Shown here in pieces: positions 24,603 to 33,363 of a stretch of DNA of 64,000 bases. Numbering within the stretch: position 1 is the stretch's first letter; each line of letters opens with the position of its first letter. The notes under the pieces were generated by a model. That model saw only the letters and a program-made list of their open reading frames with translations. It did not search any database and had not been told where the DNA came from. This stretch comes from Micromonospora vinacea (GTDB lineage: Bacteria; Actinomycetota; Actinomycetes; Mycobacteriales; Micromonosporaceae). Where the stretch lies: the NCBI RefSeq assembly GCF_015751785.1, contig NZ_JADOTY010000001.1, forward strand, positions 62,001 through 126,000, given 5' to 3'. The translations under genes and the position numbers were made by a program.

Positions 24603-25823
24603 ATGTCATTACTCCGCGGCAATGTCGCATTTCGTCGGTACTGGTCGGCGCGCCTGGTGTCGTACACAGGTGACCAGCTGGCCCGGACGGCGCTGCTGAT
24701 CGCCGTCTACGACCGACACGGCGGCGGCGCGGTCGCCCTGCTGCTGCTGGCATCGACTGTGCCCCGACTGTTCGGACCGCTGCTCGGCGCCCTGGCCGAC
24801 CGGTTCGACCAGCGCCGACTGATGATCGGTTGTGACACCGCCCAGGCGTTGACCTACCTCGCCGTCGCGCTGCTCGCGCCGCCCCTGCCCGTCCTGTTGG
24901 CGCTGATCACCGCGGCTACCACGGCCGCCACCGCGTTCACTCCCGCCGGGCGCAGCCTGCTACCCCGCCTTGTCGAACGCGAGCAACTGCCGGCGGCCAA
25001 CGCGCAACTCGCCACGGGCGTCAACATCGGGATCGCTGCCGGGCCGGCCGTCGGCGGCCTTCTGCTGGCGACCCTCGGGCTGACCGTCACGCTGCTCGTG
25101 GACGCGGCGACCTTCGTGCTCTCCGCGCTGCTGATCGGCGGAGTCCGGACGCTCTCGACGACCGGGGCCACCCGCCGGTCCGAGCCACTGCACACGGTGC
25201 TGCGCGAAGGGCTGCGAGTGGTCCGGGGGCACCGCGTCGTCCGCGCCGTCTCGGTCGGGTTCCTGGTGATGGTGATGTTCGCCGCGCTCGACAACCTCGC
25301 CATCGTCCCCCTCGGACGCGCCGAACTGGGCGCCACCGAGGTCACGATCGGTCTGCTGGGCACCGCCTACGGCGTCGGCATGGTGCTCGGTCCCATGTGT
25401 CTGGCGAGAACCGGCGTACGCATCCGGATGGACCTGGTCCTCTACGGCGCCCTGCTCGCGCTCGGGGCTGGAACGCTGGTCACCGGCCTCAGCCCGGTGA
25501 TCGCGCTCGCCATCGCCGGTCAGGCGGTGGCCGGTGTCGGCGCGGGCTGGCACAACGTCGCCGCCGACACCCTCATCCAGCAGAACGTGCCGGCCGAACG
25601 GCTCGGCGTGGTGTTCGGCACCGTCTACATGTTCCCGTACGCGGCGGAGGCGCTGGCCTACGGCGTCGGCGCACCGCTGTTGGCGGTGGTCGGACCACGA
25701 TGGGTGCTGGTCATCTCGGGGCTGGGTGTGCTGGCCACCCTGGGGCTGATCGCTCCCCTGCTCACCCGGGCCCTGGGGCTACGGCTGCCGACACCGGGCA
25801 GGTTCGCGGCGGCCAACGGGTGA
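24603..25823 (+). CDS. MFS exporter (MFS_3/EntS-like)
   Basis: A 406-residue transporter with about 11-12 TM helices. It begins LRGNVAFRRYWSARLVSYTGDQLAR, the N-terminal signature of the MFS_3 group that includes enterobactin and macrolide exporters. It has the loop motif GALADRFDQRRLM (motif A) after helix 2 and a related LPRLVEREQLPAANAQLATG segment typical of this group. It probably exports a small molecule by proton antiport. ATG 24603 is chosen because GAGGAG precedes it by 10 nt and the family starts there. It is divergent from the WAGPG peptide gene, which makes that peptide or its product a candidate substrate, unproven. Confidence 0.88.
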   Translation: MSLLRGNVAFRRYWSARLVSYTGDQLARTALLIAVYDRHGGGAVALLLLASTVPRLFGPLLGALADRFDQRRLMIGCDTAQALTYLAVALLAPPLPVLLALITAATTAATAFTPAGRSLLPRLVEREQLPAANAQLATGVNIGIAAGPAVGGLLLATLGLTVTLLVDAATFVLSALLIGGVRTLSTTGATRRSEPLHTVLREGLRVVRGHRVVRAVSVGFLVMVMFAALDNLAIVPLGRAELGATEVTIGLLGTAYGVGMVLGPMCLARTGVRIRMDLVLYGALLALGAGTLVTGLSPVIALAIAGQAVAGVGAGWHNVAADTLIQQNVPAERLGVVFGTVYMFPYAAEALAYGVGAPLLAVVGPRWVLVISGLGVLATLGLIAPLLTRALGLRLPTPGRFAAANG

Positions 25824-25834
25824 GGCTGAACGAC

Positions 25835-25872
25835 GGGTGCGGCCGGCGGACCGATGGCCGCCGACCGCACCC
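25835..25872. terminator. Bidirectional hairpin between convergent genes
   Basis: Arms 25835-25849 and 25858-25872 form a 15-bp stem with one mismatch (GGGTGCGG(C/T)CGGCGG) and an 8-nt loop. It lies between the convergent MFS gene and the 85-residue protein gene. Confidence 0.7.
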
Positions 25873-25878
25873 GGACGA

Positions 25879-26136
25879 TCAGTTCTCCTTGCCGTCGGCC
25901 GGCGGCGCACCCGGCCCCGGACCGATTTTCTTCGGATCGGTCGGCTTACCAGCCGTGGACGTGCTCGACGAGGTGGTCGTGGTCTCCCCCGACCCGCCCG
26001 ACTGACCCTCAGGCTCTTCCACCATGCCCTGCTCCTCCAGTTCGGCGAGAGTGACCGCATCGACGTCGATCGTGTCGCCCGGCGCCCACTGCGTGCCACC
26101 CGGATCGGTCCACGAGGCGGACAGTCGTACCTGCAC
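25879..26136 (-). CDS. Small hypothetical protein with a disordered Ser/Thr tail
   Basis: An 85-residue protein. The first half (VQVRLSASWTDPGG ... WAPGDTIDVDAVTLAELEEQGMVEEP) looks like a compact beta-fold of the sort seen in short phage-like proteins, with a PGDxIDVD strand and a following helix. The second half is a GETTTTSSSTST stretch followed by Pro/Gly/Lys. The GTG start at 26136 has GGGAG about 6 nt upstream; the frame opening at 26211 lacks one. I do not recognise a named family and see no phage genes around it. Confidence 0.6.
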   Translation of the reverse strand: MQVRLSASWTDPGGTQWAPGDTIDVDAVTLAELEEQGMVEEPEGQSGGSGETTTTSSSTSTAGKPTDPKKIGPGPGAPPADGKEN

Positions 26137-26273
26137 GGCACTCTCCCTGACATGAAACTTCCTGGTACGGAACACTAACCCCGACCGATCGACGACGTTG
26201 CCCGTCCGCACGTCGGGTACCCGACTTGGCAGGTCGGCCGCGATACTGACCTCTTTCGCCCACGGAGCTGACC

Positions 26274-29200
26274 ATCGACCTCAAGTGTGGACACTGCGCC
26301 CGCGCGGCCGGGCCGGACGACCGCTTCTGCGGCGGGTGTGGCCAGCCGCTCGGGGTCAACTGTGCGCACTGCGGGCACGCCAACAGCACCGAGGTCAACT
26401 TCTGCACCAGCTGTGGCCAACCGCTGCGGGACCACGTCGTCGCGGTGCAGGAGGACCGGCGTCAGGTCAGCGTGCTCTTCGTCGACATCGTGGACTTCAC
26501 CAGCTACGCGGAGCGGGCCGACCCGGAGCAGGCCCGAAGTCTGCAGCAGACGTACTTCGCCACTGTGCGCCGGATCGTGCACCAGTACGGCGGGGTGGTC
26601 GAGAAGTACATCGGCGACGCGGCGATGGCCCTGTTCGGCGCACCGGTGGCCACCGACAACGACGCGTTGCGGTGTGTCCGCGCAGGCCTGGAGCTGCAAC
26701 GGAACCTGGCCCGCCAGCCCGCCGGTCCGCAGCCGCCGCTCGGTTTCCGGGTCGGCATCGCGACCGGCGAGGCCCTGGTCGACCTCTCGGCCACCCGTGA
26801 TGGCGGGCAGGCCTTCGTGACCGGAGATGTGGTCAACACGGCCTCCCGCCTCCAGGGGTTCGCCCCACCGGGCGGTGTCGTCGTCGACGAGAGCACCTGG
26901 TCGGCCACCCGACACGAGATGGAATACGCCGACCAACCACCGGTCACTCTGCGCGGCCGGTCCGCGGTGAGCCGGATCTGGCTGGCCGTCCAGGTGCGAC
27001 CACACCGGGACCCGCGCGGCGCCGAATTGACCCCGATGGTTGACCGGGAGCACGAGCGCGGTCTGCTGGTCAACGCGCTGCACCGGATGGTGACCGAGCG
27101 GACCTCCCAGTTGGTGACGGTGTTCGGCCCGGCCGGTGTGGGCAAGAGCCGGCTACTGCGCGAGCTGGCCCGGCACGCCGGCAGCATGCCCGGCCCGCCG
27201 ATCACCTGGCTCGTCGGGCAGTGCCCGCCGTTCGGCGAGAACGTCACCTGGGCCGCACTGTCGGACATCGTGAAGACCTGGGTGGGCGTACCGGAGGTCG
27301 ACGACCCGGCCGCGCTGCGCGAGCGGCTGCGGTCCCGGCTGGGGCAGCTCGCCGACCCGCACGCGACCCGGCTGGCCGAGGCGCTCGGGCCGCTGATCGG
27401 CGTACCCGGTGAGCGACTCACCCCCGGTGAGACCGAGGCCGCCTGGCGGCGGTTCCTGATCGCCCTGGCGACCACCGGCCCGACAGTGCTGGTCTTCGAG
27501 GACATGCACTGGGCGGACCAGGCGATGCTCGCCTTCGTCGAGCAGTTGGGCGCGTCAGCGCGCGGCGTACCGCTGCTGGTCGTCGCGACCGCCCGGCCGG
27601 AGCTGCGGGAACGGAACCCGGCCTGGACCGGCACGATCAGCGGCGCGATGTCCATCTCGGTGCCGCCGATGCACGACACCGACATCGACACGCTCTACTC
27701 GCTGCTCCTCGGGCAGGCGACGCTGCCCTCCAGCTCGCGTACGCCGCTGATCGAGTTCGCCGACGGCAACCCGCTCTACGCCCAGGAGTACGCCCGGATG
27801 CTGCTGGACGGCGGCCTGCTCGACGCTGTCGGTCCGACCCCCCGCCTCGACCTCGACGGTGGCGCGGAGATGCCCCGCACCGTGCAGGCGGTCATCGCCA
27901 ACCGGCTCGACCTGCTGGACCCGGCCGACCGGGCGGTGCTCCAGGCCGCCGCCGTGGTCGGCGTGGTGTTCTGGGCCGCGCCGGTGGCGATGGCGCTGGG
28001 GCGGCCGGTGGAGTGGGTGGAGCGCGCACTGGACCGCCTGCAACGACGCGACCTGGTGTACGAGCAGAGCACGTCGACGATGCCCGGCCAGCCCGAGTAC
28101 CGGTTCCGGCACATCCTGGTGCGCGACGTCTGCTACCAGCGGCTGCCCAGGGCCGAGCGGGTGCTGCGCCACCAACGCACCGCCGACTGGATGGCGCAGC
28201 TCACCGACGGCCGGCAGTACGACCTGGCCGAGGTGCTGGCCAACCATCGCTGGGCGGCACACGAGATCGCTCGGACCGTCGGGTTGGACACCGCCCCCTA
28301 CGCCCCGCCTGCGCGGGCCGCGCTGCACCGGGCGGCCCGCCGGGCGTACGAGCTGCACGCGCTGGACACCGCCGCCGCGCTGGTCGGCCGGGCGCTGACC
28401 CTGGACGTCGGGCCGGACCCGGCGCTGGAGCTGTTCGACGCCGAGCTGGCGTTCTATCGGGACGGGGACGCCTTCCTGGTGGCCGGGGGCACCGACACCC
28501 TGACCCGGCTGGCCGAGCGGCTCACCACCAGCGGCGACCGGACGGGGGCGGCCCGCGCTTGGACGCTGCTCGCCACCGCCGCGTGGAGTCGCGCCGACCG
28601 CTCGACGACCCTGCACTTCCTGGACCAGGCGATCGGCATCTACAGCGACCTACCGGACAGTCAGGAGAAGGCGAGCGCCCTGCTGGAGCTGGCCCGGGTG
28701 CACATGCTGAACGCGGAGACCGAGCCGGCGTGCACCGCGGCGCGGGCGGCGGAGTCCCTCGCCGAGCGGCTCCAGCTGCGCGAGGTCCAGGCCAACGCAC
28801 GGATCACCCTGGCCGTGGCGCGCTACCTGGCCGGCTCCGCCGAGGCGTTCCCGGAACTGGCGGAGGTGACCGAGCACTGCCGGGTGGAGCGACTCACCAG
28901 CCGGCGCCGGGCGGTGCAGAACCTGGCCTGGGCGTTGCAGGAGGAGGGCGACCTGGCCGGCTCGGCCCGCTTGGTCGACGAGCAGCTCACCCTCGACCTG
29001 GGTGGCGAGCACAGCCTGGCCACCAGCTTCGAGGACCAGTGGGCGCGGTCGTACTACGCCGGTGACTGGACGGCGGCGCTGGCGATGGCGGCGGAGTCGA
29101 CCCGACGGCCCACCGCCGAATGGGACCTGCACATCGTGGCGGTCTCGGGTTGGATGCGCGGGCTGGCCGGAGCGGAGCTGGTCCCGCCTGCGGGGGCCGA

Positions 29201-29783
29201 CGAAACCGCAGGGCCAGGCGACGCCGCGGGGCCGGACCGAGCGACCGGGGACCTGATCGAGCAGGCGCTGCTCGCGGCGCGGCGCAGCGGATTCCACCGG
29301 GTGCTGCGCTCCACCCTTGCGCACGCCGCGCTGTGCCGGGCGGTGCAGGGCCGCCGGGACGAGGCGATGGCGCTGCTCACCGAGTTGGACGAGGACTGGC
29401 GACGCACCCGGATGATCCCGTTCGCGGAGTGGGTGCCGGCCGTCGGGCACGTCGCCGGGGTGCTCGGCGCGGACGCGGCCCGGCTGGTCCGGCAGTTGCT
29501 CGACCGGGCGCCCCGGACGACCCCGTGGGCTCGGGCCGCCGGTCAGGTCGCCGACGCCACGCTGGCCCGGCACGCCGGGGACGCCTCGACGGCGGCGAAC
29601 CTGCTGCGCTCGGCGGCGGCGAGCTACGCCCGGATGACCGACGTGACCGACGAGGTCATCACGCTGGCGCTGGCGATCCGCCCGTTGGCCGAGACCGATC
29701 CACCCGCCGCCGCGGCGACTCGCGCCCGCCTGCACGACTTCGCCACCCGCCACCACGCCCCCGCCCTGCTCCACCTGCCCTGA
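26274..29783 (+). CDS. Double zinc ribbon - class III nucleotide cyclase - AAA ATPase regulator
   Basis: A protein of about 1,170 residues. Two zinc ribbons come first (CGHC...CGGC and CAHC...CTSC, about residues 5-47). A class III cyclase domain follows (about 60-230) with metal Asp in FVDIVDFTSY, KYIGDAAMALFG and the transition-state Asn/Arg in VVNTASRL. Then comes an AAA/NB-ARC-like ATPase (Walker A GPAGVGKSRLL, Walker B VLVFEDMHWAD) and a long helical, TPR-like C-terminus. The cyclase residues look complete, so cAMP or cGMP synthesis is plausible. The zinc-ribbon reading frame has no ATG, GTG or TTG between the in-frame stop at 26247 and GTG 26445. I start it at ATC 26274, 6 nt after GGAG, with CTG 26268 as alternative. 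A conventional call would begin at 26445 and lose the zinc ribbons. Confidence 0.8.
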   Translation: MDLKCGHCARAAGPDDRFCGGCGQPLGVNCAHCGHANSTEVNFCTSCGQPLRDHVVAVQEDRRQVSVLFVDIVDFTSYAERADPEQARSLQQTYFATVRRIVHQYGGVVEKYIGDAAMALFGAPVATDNDALRCVRAGLELQRNLARQPAGPQPPLGFRVGIATGEALVDLSATRDGGQAFVTGDVVNTASRLQGFAPPGGVVVDESTWSATRHEMEYADQPPVTLRGRSAVSRIWLAVQVRPHRDPRGAELTPMVDREHERGLLVNALHRMVTERTSQLVTVFGPAGVGKSRLLRELARHAGSMPGPPITWLVGQCPPFGENVTWAALSDIVKTWVGVPEVDDPAALRERLRSRLGQLADPHATRLAEALGPLIGVPGERLTPGETEAAWRRFLIALATTGPTVLVFEDMHWADQAMLAFVEQLGASARGVPLLVVATARPELRERNPAWTGTISGAMSISVPPMHDTDIDTLYSLLLGQATLPSSSRTPLIEFADGNPLYAQEYARMLLDGGLLDAVGPTPRLDLDGGAEMPRTVQAVIANRLDLLDPADRAVLQAAAVVGVVFWAAPVAMALGRPVEWVERALDRLQRRDLVYEQSTSTMPGQPEYRFRHILVRDVCYQRLPRAERVLRHQRTADWMAQLTDGRQYDLAEVLANHRWAAHEIARTVGLDTAPYAPPARAALHRAARRAYELHALDTAAALVGRALTLDVGPDPALELFDAELAFYRDGDAFLVAGGTDTLTRLAERLTTSGDRTGAARAWTLLATAAWSRADRSTTLHFLDQAIGIYSDLPDSQEKASALLELARVHMLNAETEPACTAARAAESLAERLQLREVQANARITLAVARYLAGSAEAFPELAEVTEHCRVERLTSRRRAVQNLAWALQEEGDLAGSARLVDEQLTLDLGGEHSLATSFEDQWARSYYAGDWTAALAMAAESTRRPTAEWDLHIVAVSGWMRGLAGAELVPPAGADETAGPGDAAGPDRATGDLIEQALLAARRSGFHRVLRSTLAHAALCRAVQGRRDEAMALLTELDEDWRRTRMIPFAEWVPAVGHVAGVLGADAARLVRQLLDRAPRTTPWARAAGQVADATLARHAGDASTAANLLRSAAASYARMTDVTDEVITLALAIRPLAETDPPAAAATRARLHDFATRHHAPALLHLP

Positions 29784-29810
29784 CCGCCGAGAGGGCCGGC
29801 CCGGCGGCGG

Positions 29811-30503
29811 TCAGGCGGCCAGCGGTGCCGGGACGGGCTGCTTGAGCTTCTGGGCGTAGACGTCGACGTACTCCCGACCGGAGAGCTCCATCAACTCGTA
29901 CATGATCTCGTCGGTGACCGCGCGCTCGACGAACCGGTCGCCGGCCAGGCCGGCGTAGCGGGAGAAGTCCAGCGGCGCACCGAACCGGATCTTCACCCGG
30001 TCGATCTTGGGGATGAGCTTGCCCGGCGGCTGGATCTCGTCGGCGTTGAGCATCGCCACCGGCACCACCACCGCGCCGCTCTCCAGGGCCAACCGGGCCA
30101 CCCCCGTCTTGCCCCGGTAGAGCCGCCCGTCCGGGGAACGGGTGCCCTCGGGGTAGATGCCGGCCACTCCCCCGGCCCGCAGCACCTGCAACTGTGTGTC
30201 AAGGGCGGCGCGCGCGGCTCGACCACCGGAGCGGTCCACCGGAATCGTGCCGGTGCCGACGAAGAACATCTTGGTCAGCCAGCCCTTGATCCCCTTGCCG
30301 GTGAAGTACTCGGCCTTGGCGACGAAGGTGACCTTCCGGGCGGTGATCAACGGTGTGAAGATCGAGTCGGAGAAGGAGAGGTGGTTGCTCGCCAGGATCA
30401 CCGGACCGGTCGCCGGCACGTTGCGCAGGCCCTCCACCTGCGGGCGGAAGATCAGCTTGAGCAGCGGACCGAGGATGACGTACTTCAGCAGCCAGTAGAG
30501 CAC
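29811..30503 (-). CDS. plsC: 1-acyl-sn-glycerol-3-phosphate acyltransferase (PlsC, Rv2182c-like)
   Basis: A 230-residue membrane-associated acyltransferase that places the second acyl chain on lysophosphatidic acid. Motif I is NHLSFSD (H-x4-D), motif II is FFVGTGTIPVDRSGG, motif III is YPEGTRSPDGRLYRG and motif IV is VVVPVAML. The N-terminus has one hydrophobic helix (LYWLLKYVILGPLLKLIF). The GTG start at 30503 has AAAGGA 5 nt upstream; the 66 residues before it in the frame look non-coding. It is convergent with the cyclase gene. A second, similar gene is at 46643. Confidence 0.92.
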   Translation of the reverse strand: MLYWLLKYVILGPLLKLIFRPQVEGLRNVPATGPVILASNHLSFSDSIFTPLITARKVTFVAKAEYFTGKGIKGWLTKMFFVGTGTIPVDRSGGRAARAALDTQLQVLRAGGVAGIYPEGTRSPDGRLYRGKTGVARLALESGAVVVPVAMLNADEIQPPGKLIPKIDRVKIRFGAPLDFSRYAGLAGDRFVERAVTDEIMYELMELSGREYVDVYAQKLKQPVPAPLAA

Positions 30504-30812
30504 CGGCGTCCTTTCCCGTGGTGTGCCCGCGACAGCGCCAGCCGTCGTCGCCGCCGAGCCTACGAAGCGAGCGCTCTCACCACAACGGACGAAACCCCCG
30601 CTGCCGACGATCACCGAGATCGCACTTGTCGCGCAAGAACGGACAAAGGAGCCCCGCCACGACCTGCGGGAGCAGCCGTGACTTTGGAAGACGCGACACA
30701 ACGCACTCCCGGAACCATGCCCTGACGTGTCACGATTCAGAGCACGGCGTACGGACGGGCGCCGAGGGGCAGCGGTGGCCGCGCCGGAAGGCGCGTTAAG
30801 GGGGATGTCCGG
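30504..30812. other. 309-bp divergent intergenic region
   Basis: No gene is seen. It must contain the promoters of plsC (minus) and the membrane protein gene at 30813 (plus). An inverted repeat CTTGTC-N11-GACAAAG lies near 30622-30645 and could be an operator. The AAGGGGG at about 30798-30804 is the ribosome site of the gene at 30813. Confidence 0.5.
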
Positions 30813-31664
30813 GTGTCAGCGGGTGGGGCCCGCCGGGGACGGCGGGACAACGGGCTCGACGCGAACGAGTACGCCGTCGTCGGCGATGTCGATCCGCGCG
30901 TCGGTGAGCACCTGCTCGACGTGCTGGCCGCCGGCGGGATCGCCGCCTACCTCCAGCCCTCCGCCGACCTCAACCCGGTCACCCGCACCACCACAGTGCC
31001 GGCCCGGCCGGTCGACCGGCTCTACGTCGACCGCTCGCACCTGACCACCGCCCGGGACTATCTGACCCAGCTCGCCGACGAGACAGCGCCGGAGCAGCAG
31101 CCGGCCCGCGACGAACCGGACATCGACGCCGAGTGGGCGCGGATCGTGGCCGGTTTCCACACCACCTCCATACCCGGTGACCACCCGTGGCCGGCCTCGG
31201 AGGACGTGGACGAACGGGACTCGCGGGACGAGCCGACCTCCGGGCAGCTGACCCGCTCCGGCGCCGACGAGCCCGGTCCGACCGCCACCGACGTCCGCCG
31301 GCTACCGTCCGCGACGGACATCTCCGGGATCTCCGTGGGGCGCGGCACCCGACCGGACGAGCCCTCGCTGCTGGACGGGCTGGACACCTTCGGCGCCGAC
31401 CTGCCCGACGATGAGGACGACGAGGGCTACCACCCGCCGCCACCGCCGCCGCTGCCGCGGGTCAGCAAGTACGCGGTGATCGGCGTGCTCGGGGTGGTCG
31501 TCGGGTTCGTGCTGTTCCTCTTCCCGTGGCTGCTCCCGATCGACCGCTCGGCGGTCACGCTGTTCGGCTTCACCGGCATCCTGGCCGGTTTCGTCACGCT
31601 GATCTGGCGGCTGCGCCCCGGCGACGAGGACGAGGACGACCCGGACAACGGCGCGGTCGTCTGA
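30813..31664 (+). CDS. Membrane protein with an N-terminal DUF2007-like domain
   Basis: A 283-residue protein. The first 80 residues (YAVVGDVDPRVGEHLLDVLAAGGIAAYLQPS, read in parts, then VDRLYVDRSHLTTARDYL) resemble the DUF2007 signal-transducer fold, in which a cytoplasmic alpha/beta domain senses an unknown ligand. A long acidic, disordered linker and a run of nine prolines (HPPPPPPLP region) follow, then two TM helices (about 220-241 and 250-268) and an acidic tail. The topology suggests both ends are in the cytoplasm. GTG 30813 has AAGGGGG 8 nt upstream. The domain match is by eye. Confidence 0.65.
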   Translation: MSAGGARRGRRDNGLDANEYAVVGDVDPRVGEHLLDVLAAGGIAAYLQPSADLNPVTRTTTVPARPVDRLYVDRSHLTTARDYLTQLADETAPEQQPARDEPDIDAEWARIVAGFHTTSIPGDHPWPASEDVDERDSRDEPTSGQLTRSGADEPGPTATDVRRLPSATDISGISVGRGTRPDEPSLLDGLDTFGADLPDDEDDEGYHPPPPPPLPRVSKYAVIGVLGVVVGFVLFLFPWLLPIDRSAVTLFGFTGILAGFVTLIWRLRPGDEDEDDPDNGAVV

Positions 31665-31721
31665 GGTCGGCCCGCATCCCGGGACGCCAGCGCCCCGCCG
31701 GGGGCGTAACAGTGGTGTAAC

Positions 31722-31799
31722 TTACTGTCAGTAGGAATACCGCTGTACGTCACTTCCCCCGCTGACTGACCGGTTTTTCCTTGCTCGCGGCGGTCAGTC
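31722..31799 (+). promoter_or_regulatory. Palindrome and stem-loop in the leader of otsA
   Basis: ACTTACTG-T-CAGTAGG is a near-perfect palindrome centred at about 31728 (TTACTG/CAGTAg). Downstream, GACTGACCG at 31764-31772 and its perfect complement at 31791-31799 form a 9-bp stem with an 18-nt loop that includes TTTTT. The first looks like a TetR-type operator; the second could be an attenuator or RNA structure in the 5' leader. Confidence 0.4.
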
Positions 31800-31813
31800 C
31801 TCTGCTGATCGGA

Positions 31814-33322
31814 ATGCCCGAGATGCGACAGAGTTCTCTCGTGGTGGTGGCCAACCGCCTCCCCATCGACGACAGTCAGGCCCCCGACGGGGCCTGCGAG
31901 TGGCGGCGCAGCCCGGGTGGGTTGGTCAGCGCACTGCACCCGCTCCTGCGGCACACCCCGGCGACCTGGGTCGGCTGGGCCGGTGGCACCGGGCCGGCCC
32001 CCGCACTGCCGGACGTGGACGGCGTACGGATGCACACCGTGGCGCTCAGCCCGGAAGACCTGCGCGACCACTACGAGGGGTTCGCCAACGCCACCCTCTG
32101 GCCGCTCTACCACGACGCCGTGGAGCAGCCGCAGCACCACCGACGCTGGTGGGAGGCGTACCAGCGGGTCAACCAGCGCTTCGCCGAGGCGACCGCCGAG
32201 GTGGCCGAGCCGGGCGGGGTGGTCTGGGTGCAGGACTACCACCTGCAACTGGTCCCCGGTCAGCTGCGCGCGCTGCGCCCGGACCTGCGCATCGGGTTCT
32301 TCCTGCACGTGCCGTTCCCGCCGCCGGAGCTTTTCATGCAGCTGCCCCGCCGGGCCGAACTGCTGCGCGGCATGCTCGGCGCCGACCTGGTCGGCTTCCA
32401 GCGGGTGCAGGCGGCGCACAACTTCGCCCAGCTGGTGACCCGGGTGCTGGAGCTGCCGGCCACCGACCGGCGGATCGGCATCGACGACCGGGTCGTGCGC
32501 ATCGGCGCGTTCCCGGTCTCCATCGACACCGCCGAGATGGCCGCGCTCGCCGACCGTCCGGACGTGGCCGCCCGGGCCCACCGGCTCCGTCAGGACCTCG
32601 GCGACCCCCGCCAGGTCATCCTCAGCGTGGACCGGATGGATTACACGAAGGGCATCGAGCAGCGCCTCAAGGCGTACAGCGAGTTGCTCGCCAGCGGCGA
32701 CGTCAAGGTCCGCGACACGGTGCTGGTGCAGGTCGCCATGCCGAGCCGGGAACGCGTCGGCCAGTACCAGATCCTGCGCGAGCGCATCGAGCGCGAGGTC
32801 GGCCGGATCAACGGCGAGTTCGGCCGGGTCGGCGAGCCGGCGATCCACTACCTCACCCAGCCCTTCGACAGGGCCGAGCTGGCCGCGCTCTACCGGGTCG
32901 CCGACGTGATGGCGGTGACCCCGTTGCGCGACGGGATGAACCTGGTCGCCAAGGAGTACGTGGCCGCGCGGGTGGACGACACGGGTGCCCTGCTGCTCAG
33001 CGAGTTCGCCGGCACCGCCGCCGAGCTGTCCCAGGCGTACCTGGTGAACCCGCACGACCTGGAAGGGCTCAAGCAGGGCCTACGCGCGGCGCTGCGGGCC
33101 AGCCCGGCCGACACCACCCAGCGGATGCGGGCCATGCGCGCCCACCTGCACCAGCACGACATCCGGGCCTGGGCCCGCTCCTACCTCCGCGCGCTCGACG
33201 AGGACGGCGCGCTGGTCAGTCGCCTGACCAGCACCGACACCGGCTCCGACGGCACCGCTCGGGTGCCCCGGCCAGCCACCCCGACCGGCAGCAGCCCGGC
33301 GGTCCACCAAGCCGGCGGCTGA
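31814..33322 (+). CDS. otsA: Trehalose-6-phosphate synthase
   Basis: A 502-residue GT20 glycosyltransferase joining UDP- or ADP/GDP-glucose to glucose 6-phosphate. Conserved segments are VVVANRLPID, the glucose-binding RRSPGGLVSAL, GWAGGTG, WVQDYHLQLVP, FFLHVPFPP, VDRMDYTKGIEQRL and TPLRDGMNLVAKEY, all intact. The start is uncertain: ATG 31814 (MPEMRQSS) or ATG 31823; neither has a strong ribosome site. A palindrome and hairpin precede it. No otsB phosphatase gene is adjacent, so the phosphatase must be encoded elsewhere. Confidence 0.95.
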   Translation: MPEMRQSSLVVVANRLPIDDSQAPDGACEWRRSPGGLVSALHPLLRHTPATWVGWAGGTGPAPALPDVDGVRMHTVALSPEDLRDHYEGFANATLWPLYHDAVEQPQHHRRWWEAYQRVNQRFAEATAEVAEPGGVVWVQDYHLQLVPGQLRALRPDLRIGFFLHVPFPPPELFMQLPRRAELLRGMLGADLVGFQRVQAAHNFAQLVTRVLELPATDRRIGIDDRVVRIGAFPVSIDTAEMAALADRPDVAARAHRLRQDLGDPRQVILSVDRMDYTKGIEQRLKAYSELLASGDVKVRDTVLVQVAMPSRERVGQYQILRERIEREVGRINGEFGRVGEPAIHYLTQPFDRAELAALYRVADVMAVTPLRDGMNLVAKEYVAARVDDTGALLLSEFAGTAAELSQAYLVNPHDLEGLKQGLRAALRASPADTTQRMRAMRAHLHQHDIRAWARSYLRALDEDGALVSRLTSTDTGSDGTARVPRPATPTGSSPAVHQAGG

Positions 33323-33363
33323 CCGTCGTCGGCCCGGCCGCTCACCGTCGGCGGCCCAGCCGC

